A stretch of 64,000 bases of DNA. It comes from Gymnorhina tibicen (taxonomy: Eukaryota; Chordata; Aves; Passeriformes; Artamidae). Below, piece after piece: positions 34,217 through 48,235 of this stretch (positions are counted from its first letter, which is position 1; each line of letters starts with the position of its first letter). A program made the position numbers and the translations under genes. Location: positions 1,053,422 through 1,117,421 of the forward strand of contig VXAZ01004023.1 of the NCBI GenBank assembly GCA_013399875.1, given 5' to 3'. The notes beneath the pieces were generated by a model that was not told where the DNA came from, made no database searches, and saw only the letters and a list, made by a program, of their open reading frames with translations.

Positions 34217-37036
34217 CCCAAAACTCAAAATGAAATCGCTGCCTGTTTTCAGGACTCAACAATGCTAGACCAGGTCTTACGGCACTTAAAATTTCATAAA
34301 GTCTGATGAAGTTGTGAAAGGAAAGGAGGGTAAGAGGGAAATGAGGTAAAATATCATTCTCTTTTTTTCCTTTCTCATTTGGCTTTGAACTTCCTTCTGA
34401 AAATATGTTGAGGGTTTCCCACTAAATATTGAGATTCCCACTGTTAATTTGTGCAAGTTCTTACTCTGTACCTTCAGCTGTCTCCAGGGAAAGGGAAGTG
34501 TTAGGCTTGCCATTATGCATTGCACTGTTTCTGTGAGGAAGAAAAGGACAGACATAGTACAAGAAGAAAGGCTATCGGAGCACCAAAACTTGTCCTTTGG
34601 TCTCAGGAGAGACGCAAGAAGAACCACACCTGATTGCTGCATAACAACTGAACCTTGCCACCTGTCTCATGTAGTAGAAATTTTAAATCCCAATGATCTT
34701 CTTAATCCCAAAGTCTGTCTTCTCATAGGATTATGACATATTACATGGTTAAGGTAAATACAATGAACCCCTGAATATGTGTGTATGCCAATAAGAACAA
34801 TGCATGTCACCATTCCGTGACGTATGAAAGTTATCTCCTTCTGCCTCCCAAGTTTTGTGATTGATAACTGAATAAAACCCAAATATATTCCTTATGTCAT
34901 GAGTATGACAGAATTTTACCTGAGGCAGATATATGCAAAGATAACCAAAAAAACTGAAACGCTAGCCACTGATTCAGTGATAGAACTGCATTGTACAACT
35001 TAGCAAAGCATAAATCATGTTGTACAGTCTCTCTATACATCCAGGAGCATACGAATTCACAAAAGCATACTATAGTACACAAAGGAATGATCAAGAATGA
35101 TCGACAGTAAACGTAAAAATGCACAGGCTGATAAATACTTCAGGTAGCTGCTGATGTTTGCCTTGTTGTTAAAATACCTACACATTTTTTTTGTAGTCAC
35201 AGTGTATTCTGCCTTGACTCCATTATTTGATCTCTATTATGATAAGTAGCCAGTTTGCAATACGCTGTGCAACTAAGCCACACACATACAGCACATGGAG
35301 GAAAATTTAACAGTGAATTAAAGTGCAAGCTCCTGTGTTTATGTAATTTATATTTCACATACTTAAGTAATAAAATAATAATATTTTAAACAAAGACAGG
35401 ATGTATTTTTTTGAATAGACATTAAATATCACATTGAAATGGTACTGCAGTAGTAATTTTAAACAGTGTTAGTTTTCAATCATATATTCTGTAATGAGTA
35501 TTTTAATAAAATACTTAGGACTGGGTCTCAAGCTGATGGCAATTAATATGGCATTGCTGAAGTTAGAGGGAATTTGTCACATGCTTTAAGTGCATGTGAT
35601 TTTCTGAATCAGAGCCAGGAGAGAATCTAGACGTTATATCTCCCCCGGATGTCTGATGCTCAGCCTCATGATTTTTGAATTTCAAGGGAGAAAGAAAAAG
35701 TGCCTCGATAATTGTGTCATTGGCCTGCTCACCAGAGTCATCTGTAACAGACCTGCCCAGCATCTATAACTGCATCATCTTCTGTCAACTTAATCTGGTT
35801 TCCAACATTGCTGAAGGTGTGGTATGCATTTTGTGAAGGTTTTTACAAGGAAAATATTTGGATTAATGACATAATTTAGTGGCAATTTAGTGACAGTAGG
35901 TCTCAGCAGAGGGACAATAGGACTGAAAAAGTAAACCAGTGGGATATACTTGATTGTGGCTGTTGGGCCGGCAGCAGGGAAGCTGCAGGGGTCACACTGA
36001 TTGGCATTGTCACTTTCCCCATTCATCAAGCAAGGCCAGACTTCCCAAATCATTTACCAGATGGGGCAGCTCGTCAGTTTAAACACCTGATATGAAGCCA
36101 TCCGTCATCTGATAACATGATCGTTGGGCTGCAGCTGGCTCGGTGCTCTGCAGCCTGAGTGCACATGTGATGGACTGGAGCCAGGGAAGCAGGCTTAGCA
36201 GTGCTGCACTCCCCTGATAGGATTTGCAGCCCTCCACTGGACCATGGAACAGGTGGAGACAGAGAGAGAATGAAAAAATTACCATGTGTTGCAGGGATTA
36301 GAGAGCACACACTTACCACTCCACTTGAATACCAATCAAAGGACAACCTTGAGCCAGACGAATTTAAGGCCATCCATGATGTAATACAGAGAATATAGGT
36401 TCTTGCATATGTTGACATATCGTCATTTTCCTACAGGGTTTTGAAGGGATACTTGGCAATACTGTAATTTGCCTTTTGTTTTCTAATGTGGAAGATACAA
36501 CAGATATTTGGAAATACAGCCTTTTTCTACTTTCTTTTTCAAAGGATATTTTAAACCAGGAAATCTCTTAAAAAAATAAAAAAGTGTATTTCTACAAACT
36601 GGTCACAGATCCAGTGTTAGTTTCCCTCAGCAAGACAGAAGTCTGGACAAGATAGGAAGGAAGTACTATAAATTCAAAATATGATGATGCTTACTGAAAG
36701 CCAGTCCCATTGCTCAAATTCCTCCAGTTATTGAAATGCTCAGATCTTGCTGATGTCAAAGGAGTCAGGTGCCTAAATGGTTCTCAGGGTCTGTCTTTTA
36801 GTGCCTCTGGAGCAACACTGCAAGTCCTTTCTCAGGCATCAGGTACCATGGCTTTGATATCAGGTGAGTCCCTCCTGGGAGAACCACTCCGGGGGAGATT
36901 CTCTGCTGCAGAGTTAACAGGTACAGCAAATGGCTTTAATATGTAAGGGTCACTTCCAGAAAGTGATCTGGTTTTCTGCCCAAACAGAATATTCACCAGC
37001 CTCCCTGGGGGCATCACAACAACAGGATTTCTTTCA

Positions 37037-37250
37037 TAGAATTGTAGAATCATAGAATCATAGGACAGTTTGGGTAGGAAGGGACTTTAAAGATCATCTA
37101 CTTTCAATCCCCCTGCCATAAGCAGGGACACCTTCCACCAGACCAGGTTGCTCAGGGCCCCATCCAACCTGGCACTGAACACTTCCAGGGATGAGACTTC
37201 CACAGCTTCTCTGGATAACCTGTTCCAGTGCCTCACAACTTTCTTTGCAG
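37037..37250 (-). mobile_element. CR1 LINE 3' fragment
   Basis: The plus strand starts with AGAATCATAGAATCATAGG, the reverse complement of the CR1 3'-terminal ATTCTATG repeats. It then continues through the well-known avian CR1 tail pattern: TTTGGGTAGGAAGGGACTTTAAAGATCATCTA, CCCTGCCATAAGCAGGGACACCTTCCAC, CAGACCAGGTTGCTCAGGGCCCCATCCAACCTGG and CCTGTTCCAGTGCCTCAC. The element is therefore inserted on the minus strand and truncated at its 5' end near 37250, where similarity fades. A 207-codon minus frame (37094-37717) that runs across it is a fortuitous translation of this tail, not a gene. Confidence 0.95.
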
Positions 37251-40200
37251 AAGTATGTATCAGCTGATCCCATTTTGGTGCACACATCCTGGCGGCATTC
37301 CTTCTCATCAGAGCACATGCCTCTGCACTCCTCCTCCTCACAGCCTGATCTCACAGCTGCACCACGGCTCTGCTGGGTGTGGAGGACCAGAAAGAGCATT
37401 TTGGTGGAAAACCTCTTGGTGCAAGGACTGGCACCCTCCCGCAGCAAGCTGTGGGCTGTATTGGGCTCTTCTGCTCCAAGGCAGGTCTCTCTCTCCATGA
37501 ACCTCAAAATATAACAATGGGGAAACCACGTCCTTCCCCTAATGATCCAAAGACAGATATCTTCGGGAGCACCGAGTGTCCCTTGGTCTTCAGGATCCAA
37601 TGCTGCTTCATCCAAGGAATAACAACTCACGAACCTGCTTGAGGTGTCAGTGCTGCAGTTGGTTATTTCAGGATGGAGACAAGGGAACTCACCCCGCTGG
37701 AGGATACATATGGTCAAGGACAGGATGCAAGATGTGTATTATCAGTGTATATATGCCTTTTCCCTCAAAAACAATTGCTTATGCAAAATTCTTCCCTTGA
37801 CTGTGCCTTTTCCTTCCTGAAAATTGTTGCCAGTTAAAGATCTGCTTTTGTGTGAAGATTTATTTCTTTCAGTTCTGATCAGATATTAAGACATGCCCTT
37901 GAAGCAGTTTTTGTGTTTAATTGTTCCCTTTTTATTTGTAATTTCATTTTAGGCTTTGTTACAGCTATGTGAACTAAACTAAATACAAGTTTAAGGCTTC
38001 GGGGGTTTTGTTTTTTGGGGTTTTGTTTTGTTTTTTTTTCAAACAGAGTCAAAGGAAACATTCCCACTTCACTTCTTAAAAGGTTTCATCTCCCCATGGG
38101 AATTAACCTGCAATTGTAGTGTGAAATGTTTAAGTTCTTTTGTGAGAAGGGGACATTGTTTTGTCAAAAACTCATTACCTGGCTGTAGACACTTAAAAGC
38201 ATCAGAGATACTATAATTTATGTTTGAGACAAATGGAATAAGCTGTAAGGTGTTTGATGAAACGCAAGTTAAAAGACTGTAATTTGTTTATTATACACCT
38301 TCTTTTGTCTTACTTTGAATTTTTTATATATATACTCTATACTCGTTCTCGGTTAGATAATTCTGCTTCTTTTTCTATTTCAATGAATGTCTTTTTCCAA
38401 GATTGATAGTAGGGGACTAATCTCAGATATGAGGAAAGCTTAGAAGGCATGGAAAAATTGTATTTAGAGATACAGCATTAAAAAGGTGAAAACTCATGAA
38501 AGGATCATAGGAAATAATATAAATTTTGAGAACTAGTCAGATATTTGCAGACATGCAAAAAGATCCTTCCTTCCAGCAGAGATGGCAGAAAAGTTCAGCA
38601 GAAACCTGAGAATGCATTACTGAAAAAAAAATGCCCCACAGCTCATTAGCACAAATGATTCATGATATTTTAGTGATGAAACAAAAGGTTTTATGCTGAC
38701 AATATACCTTTAAATCTGTTTCTGTTGACAACTGCTTTTATCTATCTATAGAATAATAATTAGCAACTTCAAACAATAACAAGGCTATTTTGTGAGAGGA
38801 AGCATGACTTTATTCCCAGCATAAAAATGGAGAAGCTGAGAGAGATGATGTGAGTTTATATCCCTGTGAGGATTAAATCAGGTGATGGTCAGAACTTAGG
38901 TTTGGTTTTAAGCTGTAAGAAAGTTTTGGTTTTGGTGTTGTTTTTTGTCCCTCACTTTTAATATCAAACCTAAATAATACACACAGATGTACAGCTGATT
39001 TGTCAAGAAAGTACAAAGCAGAAAAATAAGACAGAAGTGACAGAAAGTGGTAGATGGTGACAGAGGGTTATTTTCCATCTAAATTTGTGCAAGTATTCAA
39101 AAGAGCATCATCTTAGTTTTGTATTAAGTGTGTGGGTATCTTTAGGTGCCTTAATTGCCTAACTATGGTGTTATATTTATTTAGAAGCAAATAGGTGAAT
39201 TAATTTCATTTCAGTCTTCTTTATTTTAATTTGTTGTTGATAAATAAAAAAATCTCTCCAAAACCATCAGGTATTGAAGTGAAAATCCAAATTTAAGAAA
39301 CAGACAAAACAAGAAAAACATGCAAGCTTGTAACTAGATGTCTCTAAACACAAGACATCCCAGTTTTCAAATCCATTTCTCACATCTTTCGAATCTTCAA
39401 CCACCTCCCACAGAAGGAAATTATTTTTTTCCCCCTGGATCCTAAAGCTCAACCGAGTTCTTTTTATACAGCGCCATGGAGAAAATATAATAATAAAATC
39501 CAGTAATAATAATACCAGTTGTCATGGATGTACAGAAAAATTTGTAGGAGACACTCTGAACACTTAAAATTACATATTTACATGTCTTCTCTGCATCTTT
39601 AACACAGAAGTAAAATTCATGTCTTGCTGATAACCTTGGTGCCAGAATGTCACATTCTCTTTTTATTCTCCTTTCTTTTGCAGTTGGGAAAAAAAAAAAG
39701 CACATTACAATCCTCATATGTAAATTCTATAAGCTTTACTGTTCTCCTCAGGTGTGCATGCCAAGTTTTCATTATGAAGGCTCCCCGCTGTGAAAAAAAG
39801 GTACATTTTCACTTTCATGTGTCTGTTCCTTTGTGGTAGAAAGGCTTGAAACATTAATGAGTAAACTAAACTAAAACTGTACAGACATTCCTGCAGGAAA
39901 TTGGGTAAGTTTCTGATTCTGAGGGGAAGAAATTCAACTAGGTCAATAAAATAGTGTGATTTTGACACTGTGAAGTCAGTTGTCACTAAGGAGTTACCCG
40001 TGCTATTTTTATTCATGTTAATGGCATTTTTATGCCCTGGTGTTTTGTTTTGAAGATTTTATCCCACTGAACCAGAAGAGGCAAAAGAAAACAATATTAA
40101 AAAAAAAGCATGGAAAAGAAAAATAATTTCTTCACAAGCTGAAGGCTGGTATCTGTGACGACTTTTTTCTTTCTCAAATGATTTTACTAAGTCATCATAT

Positions 40201-41560
40201 CATACCACCTTGAGTTATGTTAGATGCAACATTAGGGATAAATGTGGTATCTTAATTAAACAATCATTATTTACAGCTAAAAACCATTGTACAGTAGGTT
40301 AAATGGATGTACTAGTGACAATATATCTTTAAGTCCAGTGTATATATCAATACTCTTAGATATGTAAATTAAAAGTAATGCTTTTTTGCTCAATAAATGT
40401 TAATACTTTTTAATAAAAAAAAAGAAAAATAACTTTTCCTTTCATATAGGTGGGATGTTGATGTGGCAGAGTTCACTGGAAGTCTTACAGCAAAATAGGT
40501 TTAACTGATAATGGGGTATTTAAATTTTAAATTGATAAATAAATCAATTGATAAGTTGATAAACCCCAAAACAACCACCAAGGCTTCCTAGAAATTGTGG
40601 TTGTTTGTTGAGGAAATTGCTTTGACATGAACAGCCAATGGAAAAATAAGAAATCGTTTCTCTCTTGCAGGAAGCATAAACATTTATTTTTCTATTTCGT
40701 TAAGTAACTTTTTTTCCAGCTAGATCTAGGTTTTTAGTTTTCCCAAGGATGAAGCAGAGATCCAGACAGAGATTCAAGTAAGGAGCTTGCTGTAGACTGT
40801 TCAGTCTCACCAAGCATATCTCAGCAGAGCATCATAAGTGTATTCCAAAACAACCTTGGAGACTGAGATTCTTCACTCAGAATGACAATGAACTCTTGTC
40901 TAAGACAGAAAAATAAATAAGGAAACTACTGCATCTAAAAGGTACCTCAGATTCTCAAATGTTAATGAAAATAGGTTTTATTTATGTTTCTTAGAAAAGG
41001 GGAAATTCAATACAGTATTCAACATTTGGGACATAATAGGAAGTCAATCATCACTCTGTGTTATTCTGGCTGGTCTAGACGTGTAATAGAAATAGAAGAG
41101 TGGTGGTTTCTTTAAGGAGAACGGTGGTTATTGAACTCAATGGAGCGATAAACAGCTGGGAGGTTCAGGGTGTCCTCCTGCCACACCTGCTGCTCAGTCT
41201 GCCCAAAAGCTGGTGGCTGGAACCCAGCCTTCAGGCACAGCCCCAGCCCAAGGCCACCAATTGCTGGTACCCACCAATGGCAGGACTTCTTTCGCTGTAC
41301 CACCCTTCTGCCAGTACACAGGACAGAAAATGCTGTTGGCCTCCCCCTTCATTTCTCTTAACTAGGTAAATATCTTTGATAAGAAGGGAAATTAGAACAA
41401 AATTTTTTGCTGGTCTTCGAACTGCATGCAAGTTTCCCAATTTCTGTGTATCTCATGCAGCAACCTGTTTCTGAGCGGAGGCGCACCTGGTCACAGACAT
41501 GCAAGGATCTCTCTGATAACACTGTATTCTGTAATGTGATAGAATCACATCTGCTAAATA
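37251..41560. other. Noncoding stretch, no gene recognised
   Basis: The first 450 bases are GC-richer than the rest and open in several frames, but no CR1 coding similarity is recognised there. The remainder is AT-rich, with T-rich low complexity near 38000-38040 and A-rich runs near 40100 and 40420. No gene or transposon was recognised. Confidence 0.55.
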
Positions 41561-41564
41561 TTAC

Positions 41565-41745
41565 AATAGTACAATTTATGATCTCAAAGTGCTTGACAAA
41601 CATTTTTTAATTACTCTCCATACCATGTAAGACAGTTAGTTTAATTTTCCATATTTCACAGATGGAGAAAGTGAAACGTAAGGGTGTTAAGTGACTTGAC
41701 CAGAAACCAAATAACTCCAGGAGCTGGAAATACAGGCCCTGGTAC
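41565..41745 (-). mobile_element. Ancient MIR-type core-SINE
   Basis: The plus strand reads CTCAAAGTGCTTGACAAACA, an AT-rich middle, then CACAGATGGAGAAAGTGAAAC and GTTAAGTGACTTGACC (about 41686-41701), followed by an AGCTGGAAATACAGGCCCT segment. This order matches the reverse complement of amniote MIR elements (core CAAGTCACTTAAC, then CATCTGTAAA, then a 3' end near GTAAAGCGCTTTGAG). MIRs are tRNA-derived SINEs mobilised by L2-type machinery and inactive since early amniote history. The copy is strongly diverged but nearly complete from the core to the 3' part. Confidence 0.8.
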
Positions 41746-44007
41746 AGGAAACTACTGGAGCAGATGCTTAACTTTCAGTATTGAAGCATTCAATACAAGA
41801 CAAACACTTTAACAGAAGGCCAAAATACTGCATGGAAAATTCTCCAGTCATCCCATTTTTCAGCTACTACAAAAAAGGAATATTAGCCTTAACTTGCCAT
41901 TTAACAGCTTGCAAATAGCCCCTGATATACCATACAAAATATTGCACTCTATTGTCTGCTCACTTCCCCCAGATAATATTGATCTAAGTTCTGGAGCACT
42001 GCTGAGTCTGGTGCAGTGGGAAAAGCAGAGCAGACTTTGATTTTTAAAACACTTATATCAGTGCTTGCTAAGGGAGGAGGCCACCCTTAGGCAGGCATAC
42101 TGCAAGAAGAATGAAAGAGTCAATAGAATAAAAAAACCAGGCAATGTCATTAGGTGTCCTGTGTGTGAGAGGTTGCCCAGTTCCTGCTCTCCCTACTCGT
42201 GTGGGCTGCTTTGCTGATAGACAGCAGTTTTATCAGCACTCAAGATTCAGTTGGGATAAAAATTCCGACTTTATCAAAATCTAAACAGCAAATCTCCTCA
42301 GGAGAGGTTTTCATCAGATCTCTGGTAAGTTGCAGTATTGGCTCGTCAGAAATACCTGAGATTAGCTTCTTGATTTTCTCTGTCTTTGGCAAGAAACGTT
42401 AAATAATATTAATATTTAGTAAGTGTAGCTCAGACTTCTCAGTATTTAAGATTCAGTTCAGTCCCTGTTCGATCATCTATTTTGACCCTTGCTGTAACTC
42501 CAAATTTTAGCTCAATAAATATGTCAGTACCACATTTATAAATGAAAATTTGTGAACCTGAGAAGCCTTGGGTTGGAATCCTTGCATCTAGGACTCACTT
42601 CGGAGAATGTAAATACTGAAGCACATTCCTCTGTAAATTCCTGGGACTTGATTCATCCCTTGCAGCAGAAGTATGGAAAAATAAATGCCCTATTTTAACC
42701 ACATAGTATGCATTGCTCTAGAGCTTCTTTCTGCCAGAGACCACCTCTACAATCTGTCATCTCTTACGGGCTTCAGTTTTGTTTTTCAGGGGAGAACCTA
42801 CTGTGGGGCATTTACCTGGGGCAGCCCCACCCTCCCCAGCCAGTTCTGCTGGTGTGTTGGGTGATGTCCATCACGGATGGCAGGACGGTGTGAAAACCAT
42901 GGCCAGTTTGCAGCACTTCAGCTCCCCTTTAATTCCTTTTTCTCCTACAGCCTCTCAGGACTCAATCCACAGATACAGGGGTCTGCATAAACAACAGCCA
43001 AATCTGCTCATGCACTGTGCCCAGGAAGAAATATTCCTTCTAATATTTGTATCTGCACATGAATCTTGGCGCTGTTCAGAGCCAGATAAAAGGAAGCAGG
43101 CTAAAACAATGTGTGAAAGTGGGGGAAAAGAAATATATGCACAGAGTAGATATGACCATTTCCTTTTTATACTACTTGTTAAATACTCTATATTGTAACC
43201 TAGATATTCGGTCATGTTAAAATTTATTTTTGAAGTTGGGTACATTGAGATGGCCTCCTGAGTCCATCAGTAATATAATACCAACACAAATTACTGGGGC
43301 CAGTGAAGCATTAAGATCAAGGAGGACCTCTTATTACATACCTTTTAGCAGCTGTCATTACAAGAGCAGGTCCTACAACATGGGATGCTGTGCCTCAAAA
43401 GTTGAAACTGTGTTGTGAGAGTACAGAGGAGAGAATAGATATGCCAGCAGTAAGATCACAGGCTGATAAAGTGACTAACTTTGTAAAAATAAACCAATAC
43501 TAAATATTAAAAATGCATAAATAAGTATTTCCCCTTTTCCAAAAGGTAGCGTGGAGAACAATTCTGACTACACATAATTTCAATACATTGTCTGTATTTA
43601 ATACAAGGGTTAAAAAAAAAAACAAACCACACCCTGGAATAAAGAGGATATGGGATTCCTACCAAAAGTATTGTTCCTTGTTACCCCTCCCAAGATTTTA
43701 GAATTAGTAGGCTGCTTTAATAAAGAGAATATTTTCTTTTCTGGAATGTGGTTTTTAAGAAACACATGTGCTACTCTCTATGATCTTGATGTATGTTGGA
43801 AAACAATAACTACTAGATACTTATTTTTAGATGATACAGTCATTTTAGGAGGCAAGTGCTATTAATACTGTGCAGCATGTACTCAAACAATAAATGTGAC
43901 TTGTTTGTGACTAATTTCTAATAGCAGAACACAGTATGTTATGAAATGTAGGTCTCTCCTGGGAAGCAATTTTGGCAATATGAGCTAAAAAGCATTTTTC
44001 TTGCACT

Positions 44008-44078
44008 TGCTTTAGACAAGAAGAATTGTAAAGCATTAAACTTTGCTTTGGAAAAGAAGAATTGCAAAGTGTTAAACT
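44008..44078. repeat. Imperfect tandem duplication, period 36
   Basis: TGCTTTAGACAAGAAGAATTG at 44008 is repeated as TGCTTTGGAAAAGAAGAATTG at 44044; both copies end AAACT. About 29 of 35 positions match by eye. Confidence 0.8.
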
Positions 44079-45659
44079 TCTTCAGTCTTGTCTCAAACCA
44101 GCGCAAATCTACATGTGTAAAAAAATCTTTCTCCTGTAATAGTCATCTCATCCTCGTTCTGCTCATGTAAGGTATGAGTTTGAACAGAGGAACATGCAGA
44201 ATATATACTTTATTCACTCAAAGCACTTAACTGTATTTTTCTCTCTGACAAACAGCTGAGAAGTTAGTCTAATTTGCTGATGAATATAATTAGAAGCAAA
44301 TGATCCATTACATTAACTTTAATGAGCTGCAGCAGGTCACTTGGTTATGGATGACACCATACAAAGGTTATAGTTCAGGGCGATACTAAATTTCTGACAG
44401 TCACCCACAAAGCTTTTATGCAGTAGACACAACAAACACTTACCAAATCCTGGTCACAGAAGGGACTAGATTTCATAGCCCACTGCTATCTGCTGAAGCT
44501 TTAGTTCTACAGTTTAATAATTCATAATTATCTCATATAACTGACAGCCACATAATAGAGGGCAGTATCTTAGTGGTCATGTAGTATCGGGGTGTGAGAG
44601 CAGGCTTTTCACAACTAGCATATTTTCTCAGATAAGGGTCAAAGAACTCATCCCAAATTTACATTTGTTTCTCAAACACTGGGGGGGAAAAAAAAAGGTA
44701 CAGTAAGAGAGCCCAAGATAGTCAAATGTAACACAGTCTCCTCTGTACTCTAGAAGGGAGTTTAGCTCACAGAAGGAATCCTAATTTCACAATATTAATA
44801 CTGATAAAACTCTAGAAGGTAAAAATAGCCGAACGAATGACCTAAAATACTGGTATTAGATAGTGATGGTTTTGCTTATGCTATTTTCTTTGACTAAAGT
44901 CTCACACCTCTAGAATTGTGTTACTGGGAGAAGCCAATTCTGTATTCACCTCCAGACAAACGCTTTAATCTAGATATTCTAGACATCCACTTTACTTTAG
45001 GGATTAAAATCGCCATAATCAGAAAACTTCTTATGAACCCAGTCTGAATTCTGTCAGAAGTTATCATCCCGATGCATCGCAGGCACCGAGCTGAGGCAGC
45101 CGAGCATGGGATCTGCCTGCCAGGGGCTCAAGGCCACCTGGTCTGGGATCACAGCTGGATCCCAGCTGGATCTGATCTGACCTAGCTGGAGTGAGTGCTC
45201 ACTTTGGGCAGCGCAGGCTCAGGCAATTCATTCTGCAGCTTACCTCCAGCAGAAGGAGGCAGGCAACTGGCATCTGCTGCATTAACACAGCTGTTTCTGA
45301 TCACCGGCCAGCAGCAACCTTACACCAGACTGGGGATTCCTCTTTTTTAGTTGCACTAAATGCACTGCTCTCTAGAGTGATTGCAGACAGATTTAGGGGG
45401 AATACTCATTCATGCATTGTCCTTTTTTTTCTCGGCTATCTGCAAGTTGTCTTTAGTTTGAAAAGGTTACATTTAATAGATGATTAACTATTTTTAGACC
45501 GTGGTGAACTGCCTAATTTGACTGCTTGTTACTCTTATTTTTGATTTGTATTTGATCACCTAGGTCATGCACCTTGAGTGGACAACAAACACTTCAAAAA
45601 GGAGAATAATAGTAGAGAAGCACAAATAACCAATAGTGAATAAGGAACATTCTTGTTCA

Positions 45660-45895
45660 CACACAAATGCCCTTGTTTGCACATGAATATGGGGGTTTGT
45701 ATGAAAAAGACCCATTCGCCAAACATCCATGTGAAGGGAAACCCATTCAGCATGAATGTTTGAGAACACTGAATAACAAGTGGATGAACAAGAGTGAATC
45801 AAACAGCCGTTCAGACTTTGAACCAATGTTCGCAAACACTGGTTTGCATTATTCACCCAGGCCTGTGAACAGCCATCTGTTCGATAACTGATAAT
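45660..45895. other. Unclassified repeat-like segment
   Basis: The segment carries many scattered short variants of ATTCRCAAAC / GTTTGNNAAC (for example CATTCGCCAAACAT, AATGTTCGCAAACACTGG, GGTTTGCATTATTC, TGTTCGATAAC). It keeps both a 74-codon plus frame and a 98-codon minus frame open. The motif density differs from its surroundings and suggests a degraded DNA transposon or satellite-like unit, but I cannot name a family. Confidence 0.25.
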
Positions 45896-46110
45896 GGAAA
45901 TGGAAGTTGGGTTGTTGGGTAGATATGGCTCATCAGGGAGAAAATGGCTATCTATTTGCAGGATTTCTGCTTAGTCTGTTGCAGGCGTAGCCTCTGTTCC
46001 TCTTAACCCATAATACCAGTTTATCTTCTCCCTCTCCTGCCAAAATTAGGCTTTCTTAATATATAATATGAAATAAATTTGTGTATGCAAATATACATTG
46101 CGACAAACAT

Positions 46111-46140
46111 ACCTACACACAAACACACATACATATATAT
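46111..46140. repeat. CA/TA microsatellite
   Basis: Imperfect ACACACAAACACACATACATATATAT tract. Confidence 0.8.
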
Positions 46141-47662
46141 TTGCCATTACTAGCTTTTACTTAGTATTTAAAAGATAAATTCAAGTTAGGCACTTGAGTG
46201 TCTTTGTGACTAGAGTGCTTAGAACATGTTTAAGACCTAGATATACAAAGATAAATACCTGGGCAGCGTAAAAATCTGGTTTAGGTGTCTTTAGATTTAA
46301 GCCCAAACGAATTAACATTTTCCAGAGTTACAGCCATCTGCATGTAGTAGAAAATAATTGTCGCTTTTCTTATGATTTTATAATTGTAATACCAAAATCA
46401 GTATTTTCAGATATCAGGACAGACTTTGAAATAAAAGTTTTTGCATTTTGTGTCTCAAACAACACTTCCTCACAACTCTAAACTCTTTTTCACTTCCTCA
46501 CTGATATGAACTCTTCTTATCCAAGAGATGTTAACTTTGTTTTAAAAACTGCTTTTATGTGAAAATAATTAAGTACAGACAACTTGTCTAAATTGGTCGG
46601 TTGCCGCAGTATATTTATTCCAGGTATTTCAATGAATAATGAGCACGGTTAGATATATAGAGAAGTGGTAATTGTTTTTGTTCTTCATATGGCAGGTTGG
46701 TAGCTATATTTCTATGCCACTGATTTAGTCTAATTTATCTTAAACTCTGAAACCTTTCCAAATGCTTCTACTGCTTTTCTAACCCCTATGTGAAATATTT
46801 CTTTGGGCTAGAAAACATCAAAATAATGTCTGCATAAAGTGCTATTTTCTATTTTTGATATCTGACCTCAACGTCCTGTAGTGTTAAGAGTGTCCTTTAT
46901 CATTCTTGGGAACAGCTGATTCTGTTTCAGGGCAAGTACCAAAGGTAGAGAAAGCATAATATATAATATATTTCCAGTCAATGTGGGGTATTTATCAGCT
47001 ATGTTTTAGCACTTGTTTAGAATGTAACTTTTTAGTTTTATCTTTGCTATGTCCACCCTGAAGATTTCTTAAACCTAAAAAAGCCTAAGTATACCACTCA
47101 GAACAATGGAAATAATTATAAAAACAAAAATCTAATAAACTAAGATGATAGCTGCACCTGGTTCCCAAACTGTAGTTTTCTAGTTTTTTGAGACTTCGCT
47201 TTGTCAACATAGCTATAGGCTAATTTTACCCATATAAGATTCAATATTTGCTCATTTCTAAGAACTGGGAAATCAGGTCTCTGTGCACAAACTGTGTTCT
47301 AACATAGCAATGCTATTTGCAAACCAGTTGCTCCATTCTTATCTATGAATTACAACCTGAGCATGTATATATTATCACAACTCAAATAGACAAAGGAGAA
47401 ACAATTAATTAAGAATTTAAATTAAAAACCCCTGAGCTTAATTTCTATTTCATTTTAAAACCGCATCTCTAAAACGCATATGTACATTTTCAGTTTTATA
47501 GTGACAATTTTAATAACAAATTACAGACTCAAGTTAAGATTAGAGTTGTAGCAGAGGGTGATTTTTTTAATGCTGTTGATTAAAGCATAAAAAGAAGTAA
47601 GAAGCATAGTCTTAGAGGGTGTTCATTCTAAATTTCAATCGTTTTGCAGTGGACCTGAGTAT

Positions 47663-47682
47663 GTAAGTAAGTAAGTAAGTAA
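47663..47682. repeat. (GTAA)5 microsatellite
   Basis: Five perfect GTAA units. Confidence 0.95.
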
Positions 47683-48235
47683 TGATTATCTCCCTTTAAA
47701 AATTTCTCTTGCAGAGAAGGAAGAGATAGGAGTAACAGCAGCCCTGAAGCAGTCAATCAGCTGGTGGGAAGAAGAAATAGCTTGATTTAGGAAAACAAAC
47801 ACAATGCAAAGGTAATGGCTGGAGCTATTACCCAGCTGATGGGTGATAAAGCAAGACAGAAGCAACACTGATCACGAGGAGAGTCAGTTTTCAGCAGACC
47901 ATTTAAAGGAACAGTTTTCGTCAGTGTTTTAAGAAATAGTTAACATTTTTGATAAGAAGTAGATTTTTTTAGTTCTCAGCTATTTAAAAAGGGGCTGATT
48001 TGCTTTAGCTTTTCCAGTAAAACATGGAAACTGTCAAAGAAACACACCCATGAAAAATGTTTATTTCCAACAATCATTTTCTTAAAGAGTATTTTGTTGT
48101 ACTTATTTTCGCAAGCTTTCTAAGGCTTAAAGCATTTTGTGAAGAACGCAGTGCTGCAGAAGCCCCCTAGGCCCTGCCATTCTATCAAAAGCAATGAGGG
48201 ACCAGTGATACCACCATGTGCTGTGTGTGAGTATA

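Larger units (their letters stand above)
29916..37036. other. Noncoding stretch, no gene recognised
   Basis: This is AT-rich sequence with a few somewhat GC-richer patches (31310-31400, 32690-33120, 36100-36350). Open frames reach 151 codons (32336-32791 minus) with no recognised domain. No transposon was recognised apart from the short simple repeats listed. Confidence 0.55.
41746..48235. other. Noncoding stretch, no gene recognised
   Basis: This is AT-rich sequence with small repeats listed separately and a slightly CpG-enriched patch at 45065-45120. Open frames reach 139 codons (42779-43198 plus) without any recognised domain. Confidence 0.55.

Noticed and set aside
37094..37717. 207-codon minus-strand frame
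   Set aside because: Its C-terminal part is the translated CR1 tail and the rest has no recognisable domain; no CR1 reverse transcriptase motif is present.
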